This document shows positions 17,946 to 27,387 of a stretch of DNA of 64,000 bases, in pieces. The DNA lies in NCBI RefSeq assembly GCF_030540835.1, contig NZ_JAUOEK010000024.1, positions 1 through 64,000 of the forward strand, in the 5' to 3' direction. Position numbers and translations under genes: made by a program. The notes beneath the pieces were generated by a model that was given only the letters and a program-made list of their open reading frames with translations, was not told where the DNA came from and did not search any database. This DNA comes from Flavivirga aquimarina (lineage in GTDB: Bacteria; Bacteroidota; Bacteroidia; Flavobacteriales; Flavobacteriaceae). Each line of letters begins with the position of its first letter. Position 1 is the stretch's first letter.

Positions 17946-18062
17946 TTTTTAGAAATTTATTGGTCCCAACTGTAGTTAAAACTATGTAGTGCATTCCACT
18001 TTTAGCTTCTAAAAATTTTAGACACGAATTCACACGAATTCAGTTTTACCATATTTCACGAA

Positions 18063-18109
18063 GCAGACTTTCAGTCTGCCAAAACGAACCTATGGACTTC
18101 CAGTCCATA
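18063..18109. repeat. doublet of perfect short hairpins
   Basis: GCAGACTTTCAGTCTGC (18063-18079) and TATGGACTTCCAGTCCATA (18091-18109) are perfect 7- and 8-bp stems with 3-base loops and a shared GACTTYCAGTC core. Paired mini-hairpins like these resemble REP/BIME-type elements mobilised by TnpA-REP transposases. Confidence 0.65.
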
Positions 18110-18156
18110 ATGGTTTAGTTGAGACCATATGTTGTATAAATCAAAATCTAGGTAAG

Positions 18157-19188
18157 TTATGAGTTTTTGATATTTGAAGAATCTCTAACGACTAATTCAG
18201 CATCGAGAATTATTTTATTTAAACTTTGTTCTATAATCGTTTTTTTTGCGTGTTCTAAAAATGTTTTAGCAGCCAGTTTCCCTATTTCGGTACTATGCTG
18301 ATTTATACTTGAAATAGCAGGAGTAACCATTGCCGTAAAGGGTTCGTTACCAAAACCAACTAAAGCAATATCTTCAGGGATTCTAATACCCTGTTCATTT
18401 AATACTTGTAGAGCCCCTAAAGCAGCATAATCACCAGCAACATAAACAGCATCTGGTTTGTCTTTTAAAGACAATAATTGTATCATTTTCTCTCTGCCAT
18501 CTTTGGTTGTAAGGCTACTTTCAATTAAAAGCTCATCTTCTAAAGGAAGATTGTGTTTTTTTAGAGCTTCAATATAACCTCTAATTCTATTATTAAAAAT
18601 TCGTGTATGTTTATAACCACCAATATGAGCAATTCGTTTACAGCCTTGTTGCACTAAATGATCAACAATTAAATGACTACTGTCGTAGTCATTAATTCCT
18701 ATATAATCTACGTTTAAATCGTTTTCACCGCGATCGAACAGAATTAAAGGAATTCCTTTAGATTTAATTTTTTCATAATATTCTAAATTAGTCGTTTCGT
18801 TAGCCATAGAAGCTATAATGCCGTCCACTTGTGTAAATAAAAGTGTATCAATATTACGACACTCTTTTTTATAAGATTCGTTAGATTGTGTTATAATAAT
18901 ATTATAGCCTTCTTTATTTAATGCTTCCTCCATATTCTCAATCACGGAAGAAAAGAAGTTGCTATTAGTTCTAGGTACAATAACGCCAACTAAATTGCTT
19001 TTTCCTTTACGTAAAGCACTGGCAAGATGGTTGGGTTGGTAGTTTAAGTCTTTTGCTACTTTTTTAACAGCTTCCTTAGTTTTAAGGCTAATTCGAGAAT
19101 CGTTGTGAAGCGCTTTAGATACAGCTGCAGGCGAAATATTTAAAACACTTGCAATATCTTTAATAGTAGTCTTTTTGTTATTACTCAA
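18157..19188 (-). CDS. LacI-family transcriptional repressor of the KDG genes
   Basis: A 343-residue LacI/GalR regulator. The N-terminal helix-turn-helix (TTIKDIASVLNISPAAVSKA) and hinge helix (NYQPNHLASALRKGKS) precede a periplasmic-binding-protein-like effector domain (GVIVPRTNSNFFSSVIENME to the C-terminus). It diverges from kdgK, and two perfect palindromes of LacI type lie between them, one at each gene start, so it very likely represses both itself and kdgK-eda until a pathway metabolite such as KDG or KDPG binds. The start appears to be TTG at 19188; this gives the normal distance to the HTH. Effector identity is inferred from the neighbours only. Confidence 0.9.
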   Translation of the reverse strand: MSNNKKTTIKDIASVLNISPAAVSKALHNDSRISLKTKEAVKKVAKDLNYQPNHLASALRKGKSNLVGVIVPRTNSNFFSSVIENMEEALNKEGYNIIITQSNESYKKECRNIDTLLFTQVDGIIASMANETTNLEYYEKIKSKGIPLILFDRGENDLNVDYIGINDYDSSHLIVDHLVQQGCKRIAHIGGYKHTRIFNNRIRGYIEALKKHNLPLEDELLIESSLTTKDGREKMIQLLSLKDKPDAVYVAGDYAALGALQVLNEQGIRIPEDIALVGFGNEPFTAMVTPAISSINQHSTEIGKLAAKTFLEHAKKTIIEQSLNKIILDAELVVRDSSNIKNS

Positions 19189-19200
19189 ATTTTTATATAT

Positions 19201-19220
19201 TTGCTTAAACGTTTAAGCAA
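19201..19220. promoter_or_regulatory. LacI operator O1
   Basis: TTGCTTAAACGTTTAAGCAA is a perfect 20-bp palindrome with the central CG typical of LacI/GalR operators, 13 bp upstream of the repressor start at 19188. An identical 18-bp core recurs at 19292-19309. Confidence 0.85.
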
Positions 19221-19290
19221 ATATAATGCTTTAGTTTAAAAATCAAAACTTCGATCGTTTGTATTAAGGTTTTGGTTTTATTTATAACAA

Positions 19291-19310
19291 CTGCTTAAAC
19301 GTTTAAGCAA
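19291..19310. promoter_or_regulatory. LacI operator O2
   Basis: The second copy of the GCTTAAACGTTTAAGC palindrome, 37 bp upstream of the kdgK start. The two centres are 90 bp apart, suitable for looping or for independent control of the divergent genes. Confidence 0.85.
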
Positions 19311-19346
19311 TAACGCAAAACTAATATTTAAATAAGAATTAAAAAC

Positions 19347-20387
19347 ATGAAAAAAGTAGTTACTTTTGGAGAGATTATGCTAAGATTAGCACCTCAAGGA
19401 TTTTTAAGATTTTCTCAAGCCAATAATTTTGATGTTGTTTATGGAGGAGGAGAATCAAATGTAGCAGTATCGTTAGCCAATTATGGTGTTCCGGTAGATT
19501 TTGTAACACGTTTACCAAAAAATGATATTGGTGAGTGTGCCATGATGGAAATGCGTAAAAGAGGCGTTGGTGTTGATAAAATTGTTTACGGAGGAGATCG
19601 TTTAGGGATCTATTTTTTAGAAACCGGAGCTGTTTCAAGAGGTAGTAAAGTTGTTTATGACAGAGCCCATTCTGCAATTGCAGAAATTGAATCAGGTATG
19701 ATTGATTGGGATGCTGTTTTTGAAGGTGTAGAATGGTTTCATTGGACAGGGATTACTCCAGCGATTTCTCAAGGAGCTGCCGATGTTTGTTTAGAAGCTG
19801 TAAAAGCTGCCAGCTCAAAAGGAATTACTATTTCTACCGATTTAAACTATAGAGCTAAATTGTGGAAATATGGTGGTGATCGTGAAGCTATTATGACGGA
19901 GTTAACGTCTTATTGTGATGTTATTTTAGGAAACGAAGAAGATGCCGAAAAGCATTTCAATATTAAACCAGAAGGTTTAGATATTACTACGCAAGGGCAC
20001 GATGTAAAAGCAGAAGCTTTCTTATCGGTATGTAAGCAGATGATGGAGAAATTCCCAAGAGCTAAAAAAGTAATTACAACCTTAAGAGGTTCTATTTCTG
20101 CATCACATAATACATGGGCAGGTGTTTTATATGATGGAACAAAAATGTACGAAACACGCCAATACCAAATTACAGATATTGTTGATAGAGTAGGTGGTGG
20201 AGATAGCTTTATGGGTGGTTTAATTTACGGATTACTTAAATATCCTGAAGATGACCAGAATGCATTAGATTTTGCTGTAGCGGCATCATGTTTAAAACAT
20301 ACCATAAAAGGTGATGCTAATCTAGTTACTGTAGATGAAGTACAAAAATTAATGGGTGGAGATGCTTCTGGTCGAGTTGCACGATAA
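19347..20387 (+). CDS. kdgK: 2-keto-3-deoxygluconate kinase
   Basis: A 346-residue PfkB-family sugar kinase. It phosphorylates 2-keto-3-deoxygluconate to KDPG in the cytoplasm, a late step in degradation of alginate, pectin and other uronates. The ribokinase N-terminal GGGESNVAVSLANYG motif (33-47) and the PfkB-2 signature VGGGDSFMGG (282-291) with catalytic D286 are intact. The next gene, 33 bp on, encodes KDPG aldolase, so the two consecutive steps are in one operon under the LacI operators. KdgK is preferred over fructokinase because of the aldolase partner and the long variant length. No lyase or transporter is in the window. Confidence 0.9.
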   Translation: MKKVVTFGEIMLRLAPQGFLRFSQANNFDVVYGGGESNVAVSLANYGVPVDFVTRLPKNDIGECAMMEMRKRGVGVDKIVYGGDRLGIYFLETGAVSRGSKVVYDRAHSAIAEIESGMIDWDAVFEGVEWFHWTGITPAISQGAADVCLEAVKAASSKGITISTDLNYRAKLWKYGGDREAIMTELTSYCDVILGNEEDAEKHFNIKPEGLDITTQGHDVKAEAFLSVCKQMMEKFPRAKKVITTLRGSISASHNTWAGVLYDGTKMYETRQYQITDIVDRVGGGDSFMGGLIYGLLKYPEDDQNALDFAVAASCLKHTIKGDANLVTVDEVQKLMGGDASGRVAR

Positions 20388-20420
20388 AATAAGACGGTTT
20401 AACAATTAAACAATTACAAA

Positions 20421-21089
20421 ATGTCACAATATACAAGAATAGAAGTTGCAGAAGTTATGAAGAACACAGGATTAGTTCCTTTGTTTTATCATAAAGATGT
20501 TAAAGAAAGCAAAAAAGTATTAAAAGCTTGTTATGATGGCGGTGCCAGATTACTTGAGTTTACTGCTCGTGGTGATTTTGCTCATGAGGTTTTTGGTGAG
20601 TTAATAAAATATGCCATAGAAGAGTTACCGGGAATGATTCTAGGAGTTGGGTCTGTAACCGATGCAGCAGCAGCTTCGAGATTTATGGCTTTGGGAGCTA
20701 ATTTTATTGTAACACCTGTTTTAAGAGAAGATATTGCCATAGTATGCAATAGAAGAAAGGTTTTATGGTCTCCTGGATGTGGTACTTTAACAGAAATAGC
20801 CAGAGCAGAAGAGCTAGGTTGTGAGATTGTTAAATTGTTTCCTGGAGATATTTACGGACCACAATTTGTAAAAGGGGTTAAAGGACCGCAACCTTGGACA
20901 AGTATTATGCCTACAGGTGGTGTGTCTCCAACAAAAGAAAGTATAGAAGCTTGGTTTAAAGCAGGTGTTACTTGCGTTGGGATGGGGTCTAAATTAATTG
21001 CCAAGGATGCTAACGGACAATTTGACTATACTAAAATAGAAGCGCTTATAAAGTTTTCTATTGGACTCATTCAAGATGTTAGAAGTTAG
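20421..21089 (+). CDS. eda: KDPG/KHG aldolase
   Basis: A 222-residue class I aldolase that splits 2-keto-3-deoxy-6-phosphogluconate into pyruvate and glyceraldehyde-3-phosphate. The Schiff-base lysine is in EIVKLFPGD (K138), the catalytic glutamate in LLEFTARG (E46), and the phosphate-binding MPTGGVSP loop is near 163-170. Length is normal for a (beta/alpha)8 Eda. It is co-transcribed with kdgK and closes the pathway from KDG to central metabolism. A strong intrinsic terminator follows at 21122. Confidence 0.93.
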   Translation: MSQYTRIEVAEVMKNTGLVPLFYHKDVKESKKVLKACYDGGARLLEFTARGDFAHEVFGELIKYAIEELPGMILGVGSVTDAAAASRFMALGANFIVTPVLREDIAIVCNRRKVLWSPGCGTLTEIARAEELGCEIVKLFPGDIYGPQFVKGVKGPQPWTSIMPTGGVSPTKESIEAWFKAGVTCVGMGSKLIAKDANGQFDYTKIEALIKFSIGLIQDVRS

Positions 21090-21121
21090 CAAAAGAATAT
21101 TATAATATTTACTATCGTTAA

Positions 21122-21153
21122 AACCTTCCAATATTCAGGAAGGTTTTTTTTTT
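21122..21153 (+). terminator. terminator of kdgK-eda
   Basis: AACCTTCC and GGAAGGTT form a perfect 8-bp stem with a short AATATTCA loop, followed by ten T, 33 bp after the eda stop codon. Confidence 0.9.
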
Positions 21154-21293
21154 AGTGTGGGTAAATTTGTTACTTTTGGCATCTAACAAAAAACTAAAAA
21201 AATATAGCATTTATAGTTGAGCTTCTAAATTGAGAAATTTGAATAAGACATATAAATGTTACACTTAACAATTAAAAAAATAAATATAAACAG

Positions 21294-22019
21294 ATGAAAA
21301 CAATAAAATTTTTAAGTTTAATAACAATTGCTTTACTTGTAGTTTCGTGTAATAAAAATGGTGTATCAAATAAGCCATTAGTAACAGAAGCAGATTCGGT
21401 AAGTTATGCAATAGGATTAAGCAATGGATACCAAGTAAGAGCAGGTTTTGAAGAAGCTAACATAGATCTTTTTGTTCAAGGGCTTAGAAATGGTGTTGAT
21501 TCAACAAATATTTTAATAGAGCAAGATAAGATTAATAGTATTATTCAAGCTTATTTCCAGAAAAGACAGCAAGAAGAAATGAAGAAGAAGCAAGAAGAAG
21601 CTGCTAAAAAAGCAGAAGAACAATATGGTGAAAATAAAGCTGCAGGAGAAAAGTTTTTAGCTGAAAATATATCAAAAGAAGGTGTTGAAACTACAGAAAG
21701 CGGATTACAGTATATCGTTTTAAAAGAAGGAAGTGGTGAAAAACCTGTAGCAACTTCAAAAATAAAAATAGATTATCATGGAACTACAATTGATGGTGCT
21801 GTGTTTGATAGTTCTGTAGATAGAGGAACTCCTTATGAATCTTTAGCAAATCAATTTATTAAAGGGTTTACAGAAGGATTACTATTAATGCCAGTAGGGT
21901 CTAAATATAGATTTTTCATTCCACAAGAATTAGCATACGGAGCTCAAAACAGAAGTAAAGAAATAAAGCCATTTAGCGCATTAATTTTCGAAGTAGAATT
22001 ATTAGAAATAGTTAAGTAA
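21294..22019 (+). CDS. FKBP-type peptidyl-prolyl cis-trans isomerase lipoprotein
   Basis: A 241-residue envelope protein. The lipobox LVVSC puts the lipidated cysteine at residue 19, so it should sit in the inner or outer membrane facing the periplasm. A helical dimerisation arm of the FkpA/Mip type (about 30-125), including a Lys/Glu-rich coiled stretch (KKKQEEAAKKAEEQYG), precedes an FKBP domain (about 135-241) with VFDSSVDRG, a FIKGFTEGLLLMPVG stretch and the usual FEVELLEI end. It catalyses prolyl isomerisation and acts as a chaperone for secreted proteins. It is monocistronic, with a terminator at 22051. Confidence 0.92.
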   Translation: MKTIKFLSLITIALLVVSCNKNGVSNKPLVTEADSVSYAIGLSNGYQVRAGFEEANIDLFVQGLRNGVDSTNILIEQDKINSIIQAYFQKRQQEEMKKKQEEAAKKAEEQYGENKAAGEKFLAENISKEGVETTESGLQYIVLKEGSGEKPVATSKIKIDYHGTTIDGAVFDSSVDRGTPYESLANQFIKGFTEGLLLMPVGSKYRFFIPQELAYGAQNRSKEIKPFSALIFEVELLEIVK

Positions 22020-22050
22020 TTAATAGTTACTAACATTATTTATACAAAAA

Positions 22051-22077
22051 GCAGGAAGATATCTTCCTGCTTTTTTT
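22051..22077 (+). terminator. terminator of the FKBP gene
   Basis: GCAGGAAGAT/ATCTTCCTGC is a perfect self-complementary 20-base stem-loop followed by seven T. Confidence 0.9.
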
Positions 22078-22119
22078 GTTTTACATCTTGTTAATAGTGC
22101 TATAAATAAACCAAGGTTG

Positions 22120-22127
22120 TAACTTTG
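22120..22127 (+). promoter_or_regulatory. -7 promoter element of era
   Basis: TAACTTTG matches the Bacteroidota -7 consensus TAnnTTTG, 22 bp before the era ATG. A well-spaced TTG -33 element is not evident. Confidence 0.6.
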
Positions 22128-22149
22128 TAGCCTAATAAATTAAGATTAT

Positions 22150-23028
22150 ATGAGCCATAAAGCTGGTTTTGTAAATATTATTGGTAATCCAAATGTAGGT
22201 AAGTCAACCCTAATGAATGCCTTTGTGGGTGAAAAACTATCTATTATAACATCTAAGGCACAAACCACGCGTCATAGAATTTTAGGTATTGTAAATGGTG
22301 ATGATTTTCAAGTGTTGTTTAGTGATACACCAGGTATAATTAAACCAGCATATGAGTTACAAGAATCTATGATGGGATTTGTTAAATCTGCTTTTGAAGA
22401 TGCCGATGTATTACTTTATATGGTTGAAATTGGTGAGCAAGCGTTAAAAGATGAAGCGTTCTTTAAAAAAATTACAAATTCGAAGATACCTGTATTACTG
22501 CTTTTAAATAAGATAGATAAATCAAATCAAGAACAATTAGAAACGCAAGTGCAAATTTGGGCAGAAAAAGTGCCAAATGCAGAAATTATACCTATTTCGG
22601 CGTTAGAAGGTTTTCAAGTAAAAGAAGTATTTGATAGAATTATAGAATTACTTCCAGAATCTCCACCTTTTTACCCAAAAGATCAATTAACAGATAAACC
22701 CGAACGTTTTTTTATAAATGAAAGTATAAGAGAAAAAATACTGATTCATTATAAAAAAGAAATACCCTATGCCGTTGAGGTCGATACAGAAGAGTTTTTA
22801 GAAGAAGACACCATTATTAGAATTCGTTCGGTCATTATGGTAGAACGAGAGACCCAAAAAGGGATTATTATTGGGCATAAAGGAAGTGCTTTAAAACGAG
22901 TTGGAGTAGAGGCCAGAAAAGATTTAGAAACGTTTTTCGGAAAACAAATTCATCTGGAACTTTATGTTAAAGTAAATAAAAATTGGAGAAGTAATCAAAA
23001 TCAGTTAAAACGCTTCGGTTATAACTAA
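22150..23028 (+). CDS. era: GTPase Era
   Basis: A 292-residue ribosome-assembly GTPase that binds the 3' end of 16S rRNA during 30S maturation. The G1 loop GNPNVGKST (12-20), G2 region TSKAQTTRHR, G3 DTPG, G4 LNKID and G5 SALEG lie in order in the first ~165 residues. A KH domain follows, with the RNA-binding GIIIGHKGSALKRVG loop near residue 240. Length and order are standard. It is a housekeeping gene with its own -7 element and a terminator from the preceding gene. Confidence 0.97.
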   Translation: MSHKAGFVNIIGNPNVGKSTLMNAFVGEKLSIITSKAQTTRHRILGIVNGDDFQVLFSDTPGIIKPAYELQESMMGFVKSAFEDADVLLYMVEIGEQALKDEAFFKKITNSKIPVLLLLNKIDKSNQEQLETQVQIWAEKVPNAEIIPISALEGFQVKEVFDRIIELLPESPPFYPKDQLTDKPERFFINESIREKILIHYKKEIPYAVEVDTEEFLEEDTIIRIRSVIMVERETQKGIIIGHKGSALKRVGVEARKDLETFFGKQIHLELYVKVNKNWRSNQNQLKRFGYN

Positions 23029-23089
23029 GAATACACGAATACTTTCATCTTAAGAGGAAAACTTTTTACGAGAACAATTAACTACTTTT

Positions 23090-23590
23090 TTAAGATTGAG
23101 ATTTTATAACATCATACATAAAATCATTCAATATTTGCATGTCGTTTTTACTGGAAGCTTTTCCAATATGACCGGCAAAGTATAAAGTAACCCAGACAAC
23201 TACCATTAAAAGCATTAAGCTTAATTGGATGGTATAGCTTTGTTTTAAAGACCAATTAGTATAAGCCCATATGCCAAAAGCTATAAACAAGCCTGCTACA
23301 ATAAAATGAAAAAACATAAACATAGTCCATACCGTTGGACTGGGGCCAAATAGACCATGAAGTAAACTAGAATTATCATCAATCTCGTCAATCTCTAAAT
23401 GTAGTTGTGGCGACCAAAAATGCTGTTTTTCTTTTGAGAATTTAATAAAAACATGCTGGTCTAGTCGCGTTATAATAAAGTTAGATTGGCTCGTTTTAGT
23501 ATCCTCAAAAGCTTTTAGTAAAACATCGTTGTTTTGATTTAATGTCATCTTAAATCGAGGGCGTAAAATAATGTCATTTGTTGTCGGCAC
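23090..23590 (-). CDS. small two-helix membrane protein of unknown function
   Basis: A 166-residue protein I cannot name. Residues 1-85 look like a soluble beta-rich domain (NDIILRPRFKM, then FIITRLDQHVFIKFSKEKQHFWSPQLHLEI) and are followed by two hydrophobic helices (about 90-112 and 125-147: MFMFFHFIVAGLFIAFGIWAY and LMLLMVVVWVTLYFAG). It sits between era and der on the opposite strand. The start is read as GTG at 23590, since the homologous-looking NDIILRP block lies before the first ATG (23548), but the shorter form is possible. Confidence 0.75.
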   Translation of the reverse strand: MPTTNDIILRPRFKMTLNQNNDVLLKAFEDTKTSQSNFIITRLDQHVFIKFSKEKQHFWSPQLHLEIDEIDDNSSLLHGLFGPSPTVWTMFMFFHFIVAGLFIAFGIWAYTNWSLKQSYTIQLSLMLLMVVVWVTLYFAGHIGKASSKNDMQILNDFMYDVIKSQS

Positions 23591-23646
23591 TTGGTTATAG
23601 GTTTTAGGGATAGTAAAATACTATTTTTTCTTCAAACAGTAAACAC

Positions 23647-23654
23647 TACCTTTG
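23647..23654 (+). promoter_or_regulatory. -7 promoter element of der
   Basis: TACCTTTG matches TAnnTTTG, with the der start codon 17 bp further on. Confidence 0.6.
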
Positions 23655-23671
23655 CAGACAATTTATAGATT

Positions 23672-24976
23672 ATGAGTAATATAGTAGCTATAGTGGGAAG
23701 ACCAAATGTAGGGAAATCAACATTTTTCAATCGTTTAATACAGCGAAGAGAAGCCATTGTTGATGCAGTAAGTGGAGTTACTAGAGACCGTCATTACGGT
23801 AAAAGTGATTGGAACGGTAAAGAGTTTTCTTTAATAGACACAGGAGGTTATGTACTGGGGAGTGACGATGTTTTTGAAGCTGAGATCGATAAGCAGGTAG
23901 AATTAGCTATAGATGAAGCTGATGCCATTATTTTTATGGTAGATGTGGAGGCCGGTGTTACAGGAATGGACGAAGATGTTGCAAAATTACTTAGAAAGGT
24001 TAGTAAACCCGTATTTTTAGTTGTAAATAAAGTTGACAATGCTAAACGAGCTGAAGATGCCGTTGAGTTTTATTCTTTAGGTTTAGGTGAGTATCATACT
24101 ATTGCAAGTATTAATGGTAGTGGTACCGGCGAATTATTGGATGCTTTGGTTGAAGCTTTACCAGAAAAAGAAGAAATTGAAGAGGAAGAATTACCTCGTT
24201 TCGCCGTAGTAGGTCGCCCAAATGCGGGCAAGTCTTCGTTTATAAATGCCTTAATAGGAGAAGATAGGTATATTGTTACCGATATAGCAGGCACCACACG
24301 CGATGCTATAGATACAAAATACAACCGTTTTGGATTCGAATTTAATTTGGTAGATACTGCTGGGATTCGTCGTAAATCGAAAGTAAAAGAAGACTTAGAG
24401 TTTTATTCAGTGATGCGAAGTGTACGCGCCATTGAACATGCCGATGTGTGCTTGTTAGTTTTAGATGCAACTCGTGGTTTTGATGGGCAGGTTCAAAATA
24501 TATTTTGGTTAGCAGAACGTAACCGAAAAGGTATTGTGGTTTTGGTTAATAAATGGGATTTGGTTGAGAAAGACCATAAGTCTGTAAAAGAATACGAAAA
24601 AGCCATTAAAAAACAAATGGAACCATTTACAGATGTCCCGGTTATATTTATTTCTGCATTAACAAAACAGCGTATTTTTAAAGCTATTGAAACGGCTGTT
24701 GAAGTATATCAAAATCGTGCTAAAAAAATAAAAACGAGTCAATTAAATGATATTCTATTGCCTATAATAGAAAATTATCCGCCGCCGGCTTATAAAGCTA
24801 AGTATGTTAAGATTAAATATATCATGCAGCTACCAACACCGCAACCACAATTTGCTTTTTTCTGTAACCTTCCGCAGTATATTAAAGATCCTTATAAACG
24901 CTTTTTAGAAAACAAAATTCGCGAGCATTTTGGGTTTAAAGGTGTGCCCATTAGTGTTTATATGAGGAAGAAGTAA
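23672..24976 (+). CDS. der: GTPase Der (EngA)
   Basis: A 434-residue double-Era-like GTPase required for 50S ribosomal subunit assembly. Two G domains are in tandem: the first with [12 protein letters not shown] (8-19), DTGGY and NKVD; the second with [12 protein letters not shown] (about 181-192), [10 protein letters not shown] and NKWD. A C-terminal KH-like domain (about 350-434) ends in [14 protein letters not shown]. All nucleotide-binding motifs are intact and the length is typical. It is separated from era only by a short opposite-strand gene. Confidence 0.97.
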   Translation: MSNIVAIVGRPNVGKSTFFNRLIQRREAIVDAVSGVTRDRHYGKSDWNGKEFSLIDTGGYVLGSDDVFEAEIDKQVELAIDEADAIIFMVDVEAGVTGMDEDVAKLLRKVSKPVFLVVNKVDNAKRAEDAVEFYSLGLGEYHTIASINGSGTGELLDALVEALPEKEEIEEEELPRFAVVGRPNAGKSSFINALIGEDRYIVTDIAGTTRDAIDTKYNRFGFEFNLVDTAGIRRKSKVKEDLEFYSVMRSVRAIEHADVCLLVLDATRGFDGQVQNIFWLAERNRKGIVVLVNKWDLVEKDHKSVKEYEKAIKKQMEPFTDVPVIFISALTKQRIFKAIETAVEVYQNRAKKIKTSQLNDILLPIIENYPPPAYKAKYVKIKYIMQLPTPQPQFAFFCNLPQYIKDPYKRFLENKIREHFGFKGVPISVYMRKK

Positions 24977-25024
24977 TTTACAGTTAAAAAATATTAAAAA
25001 GGATTCTGGTTCGTTTTAACAGAT

Positions 25025-25090
25025 TACTCATTTTTTTTCCAACAAATTACTAATAAGGTGAAAATTTCATTTTATTGCATAGTATATTTG
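25025..25090 (+). promoter_or_regulatory. candidate LytTR-controlled promoter of 25108
   Basis: Half-sites TACTCAT (25025) and TACTAAT (25048) precede a TATATTTG -7 element (25083-25090) by 35 bp from the second half-site. No TTG lies at -33, as expected for an activator-dependent promoter. About 75 bp of this region is nearly repeated before 27388. Confidence 0.5.
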
Positions 25091-25107
25091 TTTAAAATCT
25101 ATAAACC

Positions 25108-27276
25108 ATGAAGAAACAGCTTTTAATCCTACTTGTTGTAATATTTTCTCAAAGTGTCATTGCTCAAAAAATTATTGAAAACCCAGAATATGGATTATCT
25201 TCTTTTCCAGGGGTAATAACTAAAATAGAATTAGTAGATACCACTACAGTTTTACATTTTCATATTAAAAAAAGATCTGGTCGAAGAATAACTATTCCTA
25301 GAAAAAGTTATATAGAAGAAGTAGACAGTGGTAATAAATTATTTATGACTAAAGCTGTTGGAGTCGAAATAGGTTCAAATACTCTACCTGTATCTGGAGA
25401 GCTTGTTTACGCATTACATTTTCCTAAATTAAGAGCTAGTGTAAAAACCATTGATTTTAGAGGAGGAATTAATGATAGTCATTGGGCTGTTTATGATATT
25501 ATCGTAAATGAAGAAAGTGACGCTTTTGTATTACCAAAAATACTTCGGGGAAATTGGATGTTAATAGATGGGAGTAATCGTTGGGACTATGGTTTTTATA
25601 ATAAAAATGCTATAATAAATAGAGGTGTCTGGAATTATAAATCGGTTAAGGTAAAAGGAGAAAAATATACAATTACTTTAGAAAGAAACGGCAATTTAAA
25701 AACAGTTTATGCTAAGCTTAACAAAAATGGACAGGTAAATTTTGGTATTGAACCAAAATTGCTAAAAACATATAGTTTAGAAAAAGTATATAACCCCAAT
25801 TATAAATTAGAAAATGATACGCCATATGAAGCGGCATCTTTATTTCAATTAGATTCAGCTACCTATGCTGGAGTTGTTAAAGGTTATACAAATAGGGCTA
25901 AAGGTGTAAAAGATATTCCAATAATTATGCAGGACTGTTTTACACTTAAAAGAGATCATTATAAAGTTAGGATAGCAGACGATGGTAGTTTTTCAATAAA
26001 ACTTCCCGTAAGTTACCCGCAGAATATAATAGTAGTTTTACCTTACGGTAATGAAAAGGTTTATGTAGAACCAGGAAAAGAAACATTCCATTTAGTAGAT
26101 GGAAATAATACGCTTTTTATGGGAGATTGTGCTATGTTAAATTCAGGTTTACGAGATATGGAATCTATAGATTCTTTTGGTAATAGGGAAATTATGATGG
26201 AATTAGTGGAAATGTCTGTTGGGAACCCTGATGATTATAAAAAAGCATGCTTTGAACTTAGAGATAAAGAAAATAATGCACTTAAAGAATTAAATAAGAA
26301 ACAGTTTTTTAGTCGTAAAGCACTTCAAATAAAAAAAATAGGGATTGAGTTTTCGATGATAACAACTGTTTTGGCTTATGAACGCTATAGAAAATATATG
26401 AAGGCTAAGATGGATAAGGATAAAATTGGTATTAAAGATTTTAAGGTTGAAGCATCGTTTTATAATTTTATTTCAAAAGAGGTATTAGATAATCGTTTGA
26501 TGGTTCTGGAACCGCTCCAATTTACTTCTTTTACAAGAAATTTAACTTCTGCTTATGCTTTTAGAAATAAAGCAGAGAACTATACAGAAGATAATCCGAA
26601 GGCACTTTTTGGAAAATCAGATAGTGTTATAGAAAATAATATTAAAGAATTTTTTGGGATGACAGAAGGTTTTGCATTCGATTATATTAGACTTCATAGA
26701 GCAACAAAAATATTTACAGATAGCTTGAAAATATATACAAACTTAGAAGTGAAAAATATTCAACAAGAAATTAAAGATCCATTTTTATCAAAATATATAG
26801 AAGTTGTTAATAATAAAGCTAAAGAGATAGCAGAAGCAAATAAGTTAAAAAAGGGGTATCACATTAATGTCGTAAAAAAAGCAAAAGATGAGGACTTAGT
26901 TGATGCGATGCTTAAAAAATTTAAAGGAAAAGTGGTTTATATCGATTTTTGGGCAACCTGGTGTGGAGCATGCATTCCTGCAATTAATAGAATAAGGCCT
27001 CTTAAAGAAGAAATGAAAAATGAAGATGTTGTATTTTTGTATATAACAAATCAAACGACTCCTGAAGTGCAATGGAAAAAGCTTATCGTAGATATTAAAG
27101 GAGAACACTATAGAGTCTCAAAAGACGAATGGAATTACTTAGAACAGAAGTTTAACATTAGAGGAATCCCGCATTATGCATTGGTAAATAAACAAGGTGA
27201 AATTGTAAACCCTAAGATGGAGCATAACTCTAATGCTACATTAAAAGCGATTTTTAAAACTGAAATGCAGAAATAG
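25108..27276 (+). CDS. secreted TlpA-like thioredoxin protein with GxW module
   Basis: A 722-residue periplasmic or surface protein with signal peptide MKKQLLILLVVIFSQSVIAQ. The N-terminal beta-rich domain (about 21-140: ENPEYGLSSFPGVITKIELV) is shared with 27388 and 41525. A GxW module follows at about 143-225 (LPKILRGNWMLIDGSNRWDY). The middle (240-600) is helical. The last 116 residues are a TlpA/thioredoxin domain with FWATWCGAC (C619, C622) and the cis-proline GIPHY. It should be a thiol reductant or oxidoreductase acting on envelope proteins or on its own N-terminal part. It stands first in the block, with a promoter resembling that of the next gene. Confidence 0.85.
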   Translation: MKKQLLILLVVIFSQSVIAQKIIENPEYGLSSFPGVITKIELVDTTTVLHFHIKKRSGRRITIPRKSYIEEVDSGNKLFMTKAVGVEIGSNTLPVSGELVYALHFPKLRASVKTIDFRGGINDSHWAVYDIIVNEESDAFVLPKILRGNWMLIDGSNRWDYGFYNKNAIINRGVWNYKSVKVKGEKYTITLERNGNLKTVYAKLNKNGQVNFGIEPKLLKTYSLEKVYNPNYKLENDTPYEAASLFQLDSATYAGVVKGYTNRAKGVKDIPIIMQDCFTLKRDHYKVRIADDGSFSIKLPVSYPQNIIVVLPYGNEKVYVEPGKETFHLVDGNNTLFMGDCAMLNSGLRDMESIDSFGNREIMMELVEMSVGNPDDYKKACFELRDKENNALKELNKKQFFSRKALQIKKIGIEFSMITTVLAYERYRKYMKAKMDKDKIGIKDFKVEASFYNFISKEVLDNRLMVLEPLQFTSFTRNLTSAYAFRNKAENYTEDNPKALFGKSDSVIENNIKEFFGMTEGFAFDYIRLHRATKIFTDSLKIYTNLEVKNIQQEIKDPFLSKYIEVVNNKAKEIAEANKLKKGYHINVVKKAKDEDLVDAMLKKFKGKVVYIDFWATWCGACIPAINRIRPLKEEMKNEDVVFLYITNQTTPEVQWKKLIVDIKGEHYRVSKDEWNYLEQKFNIRGIPHYALVNKQGEIVNPKMEHNSNATLKAIFKTEMQK

Positions 27277-27303
27277 CTTTATTTCTAAATCATTAAGGCC
27301 AAT

Positions 27304-27368
27304 TACTCATTTTTTTCCAACAAATACTAATAAGGTAAAAATTTCATTTTATTAGTTGAGTATATTTG
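27304..27368 (+). promoter_or_regulatory. candidate LytTR-controlled promoter of the GxW/LytSR operon
   Basis: TACTCAT (27304) and TACTAAT (27325) are 21 bp apart, and TATATTTG (27361-27368) starts 36 bp after the second half-site. The operon downstream encodes the LytTR regulator itself, so positive autoregulation is plausible. Confidence 0.55.
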
Positions 27369-27387
27369 TTTTAAAACTTATGGGATT

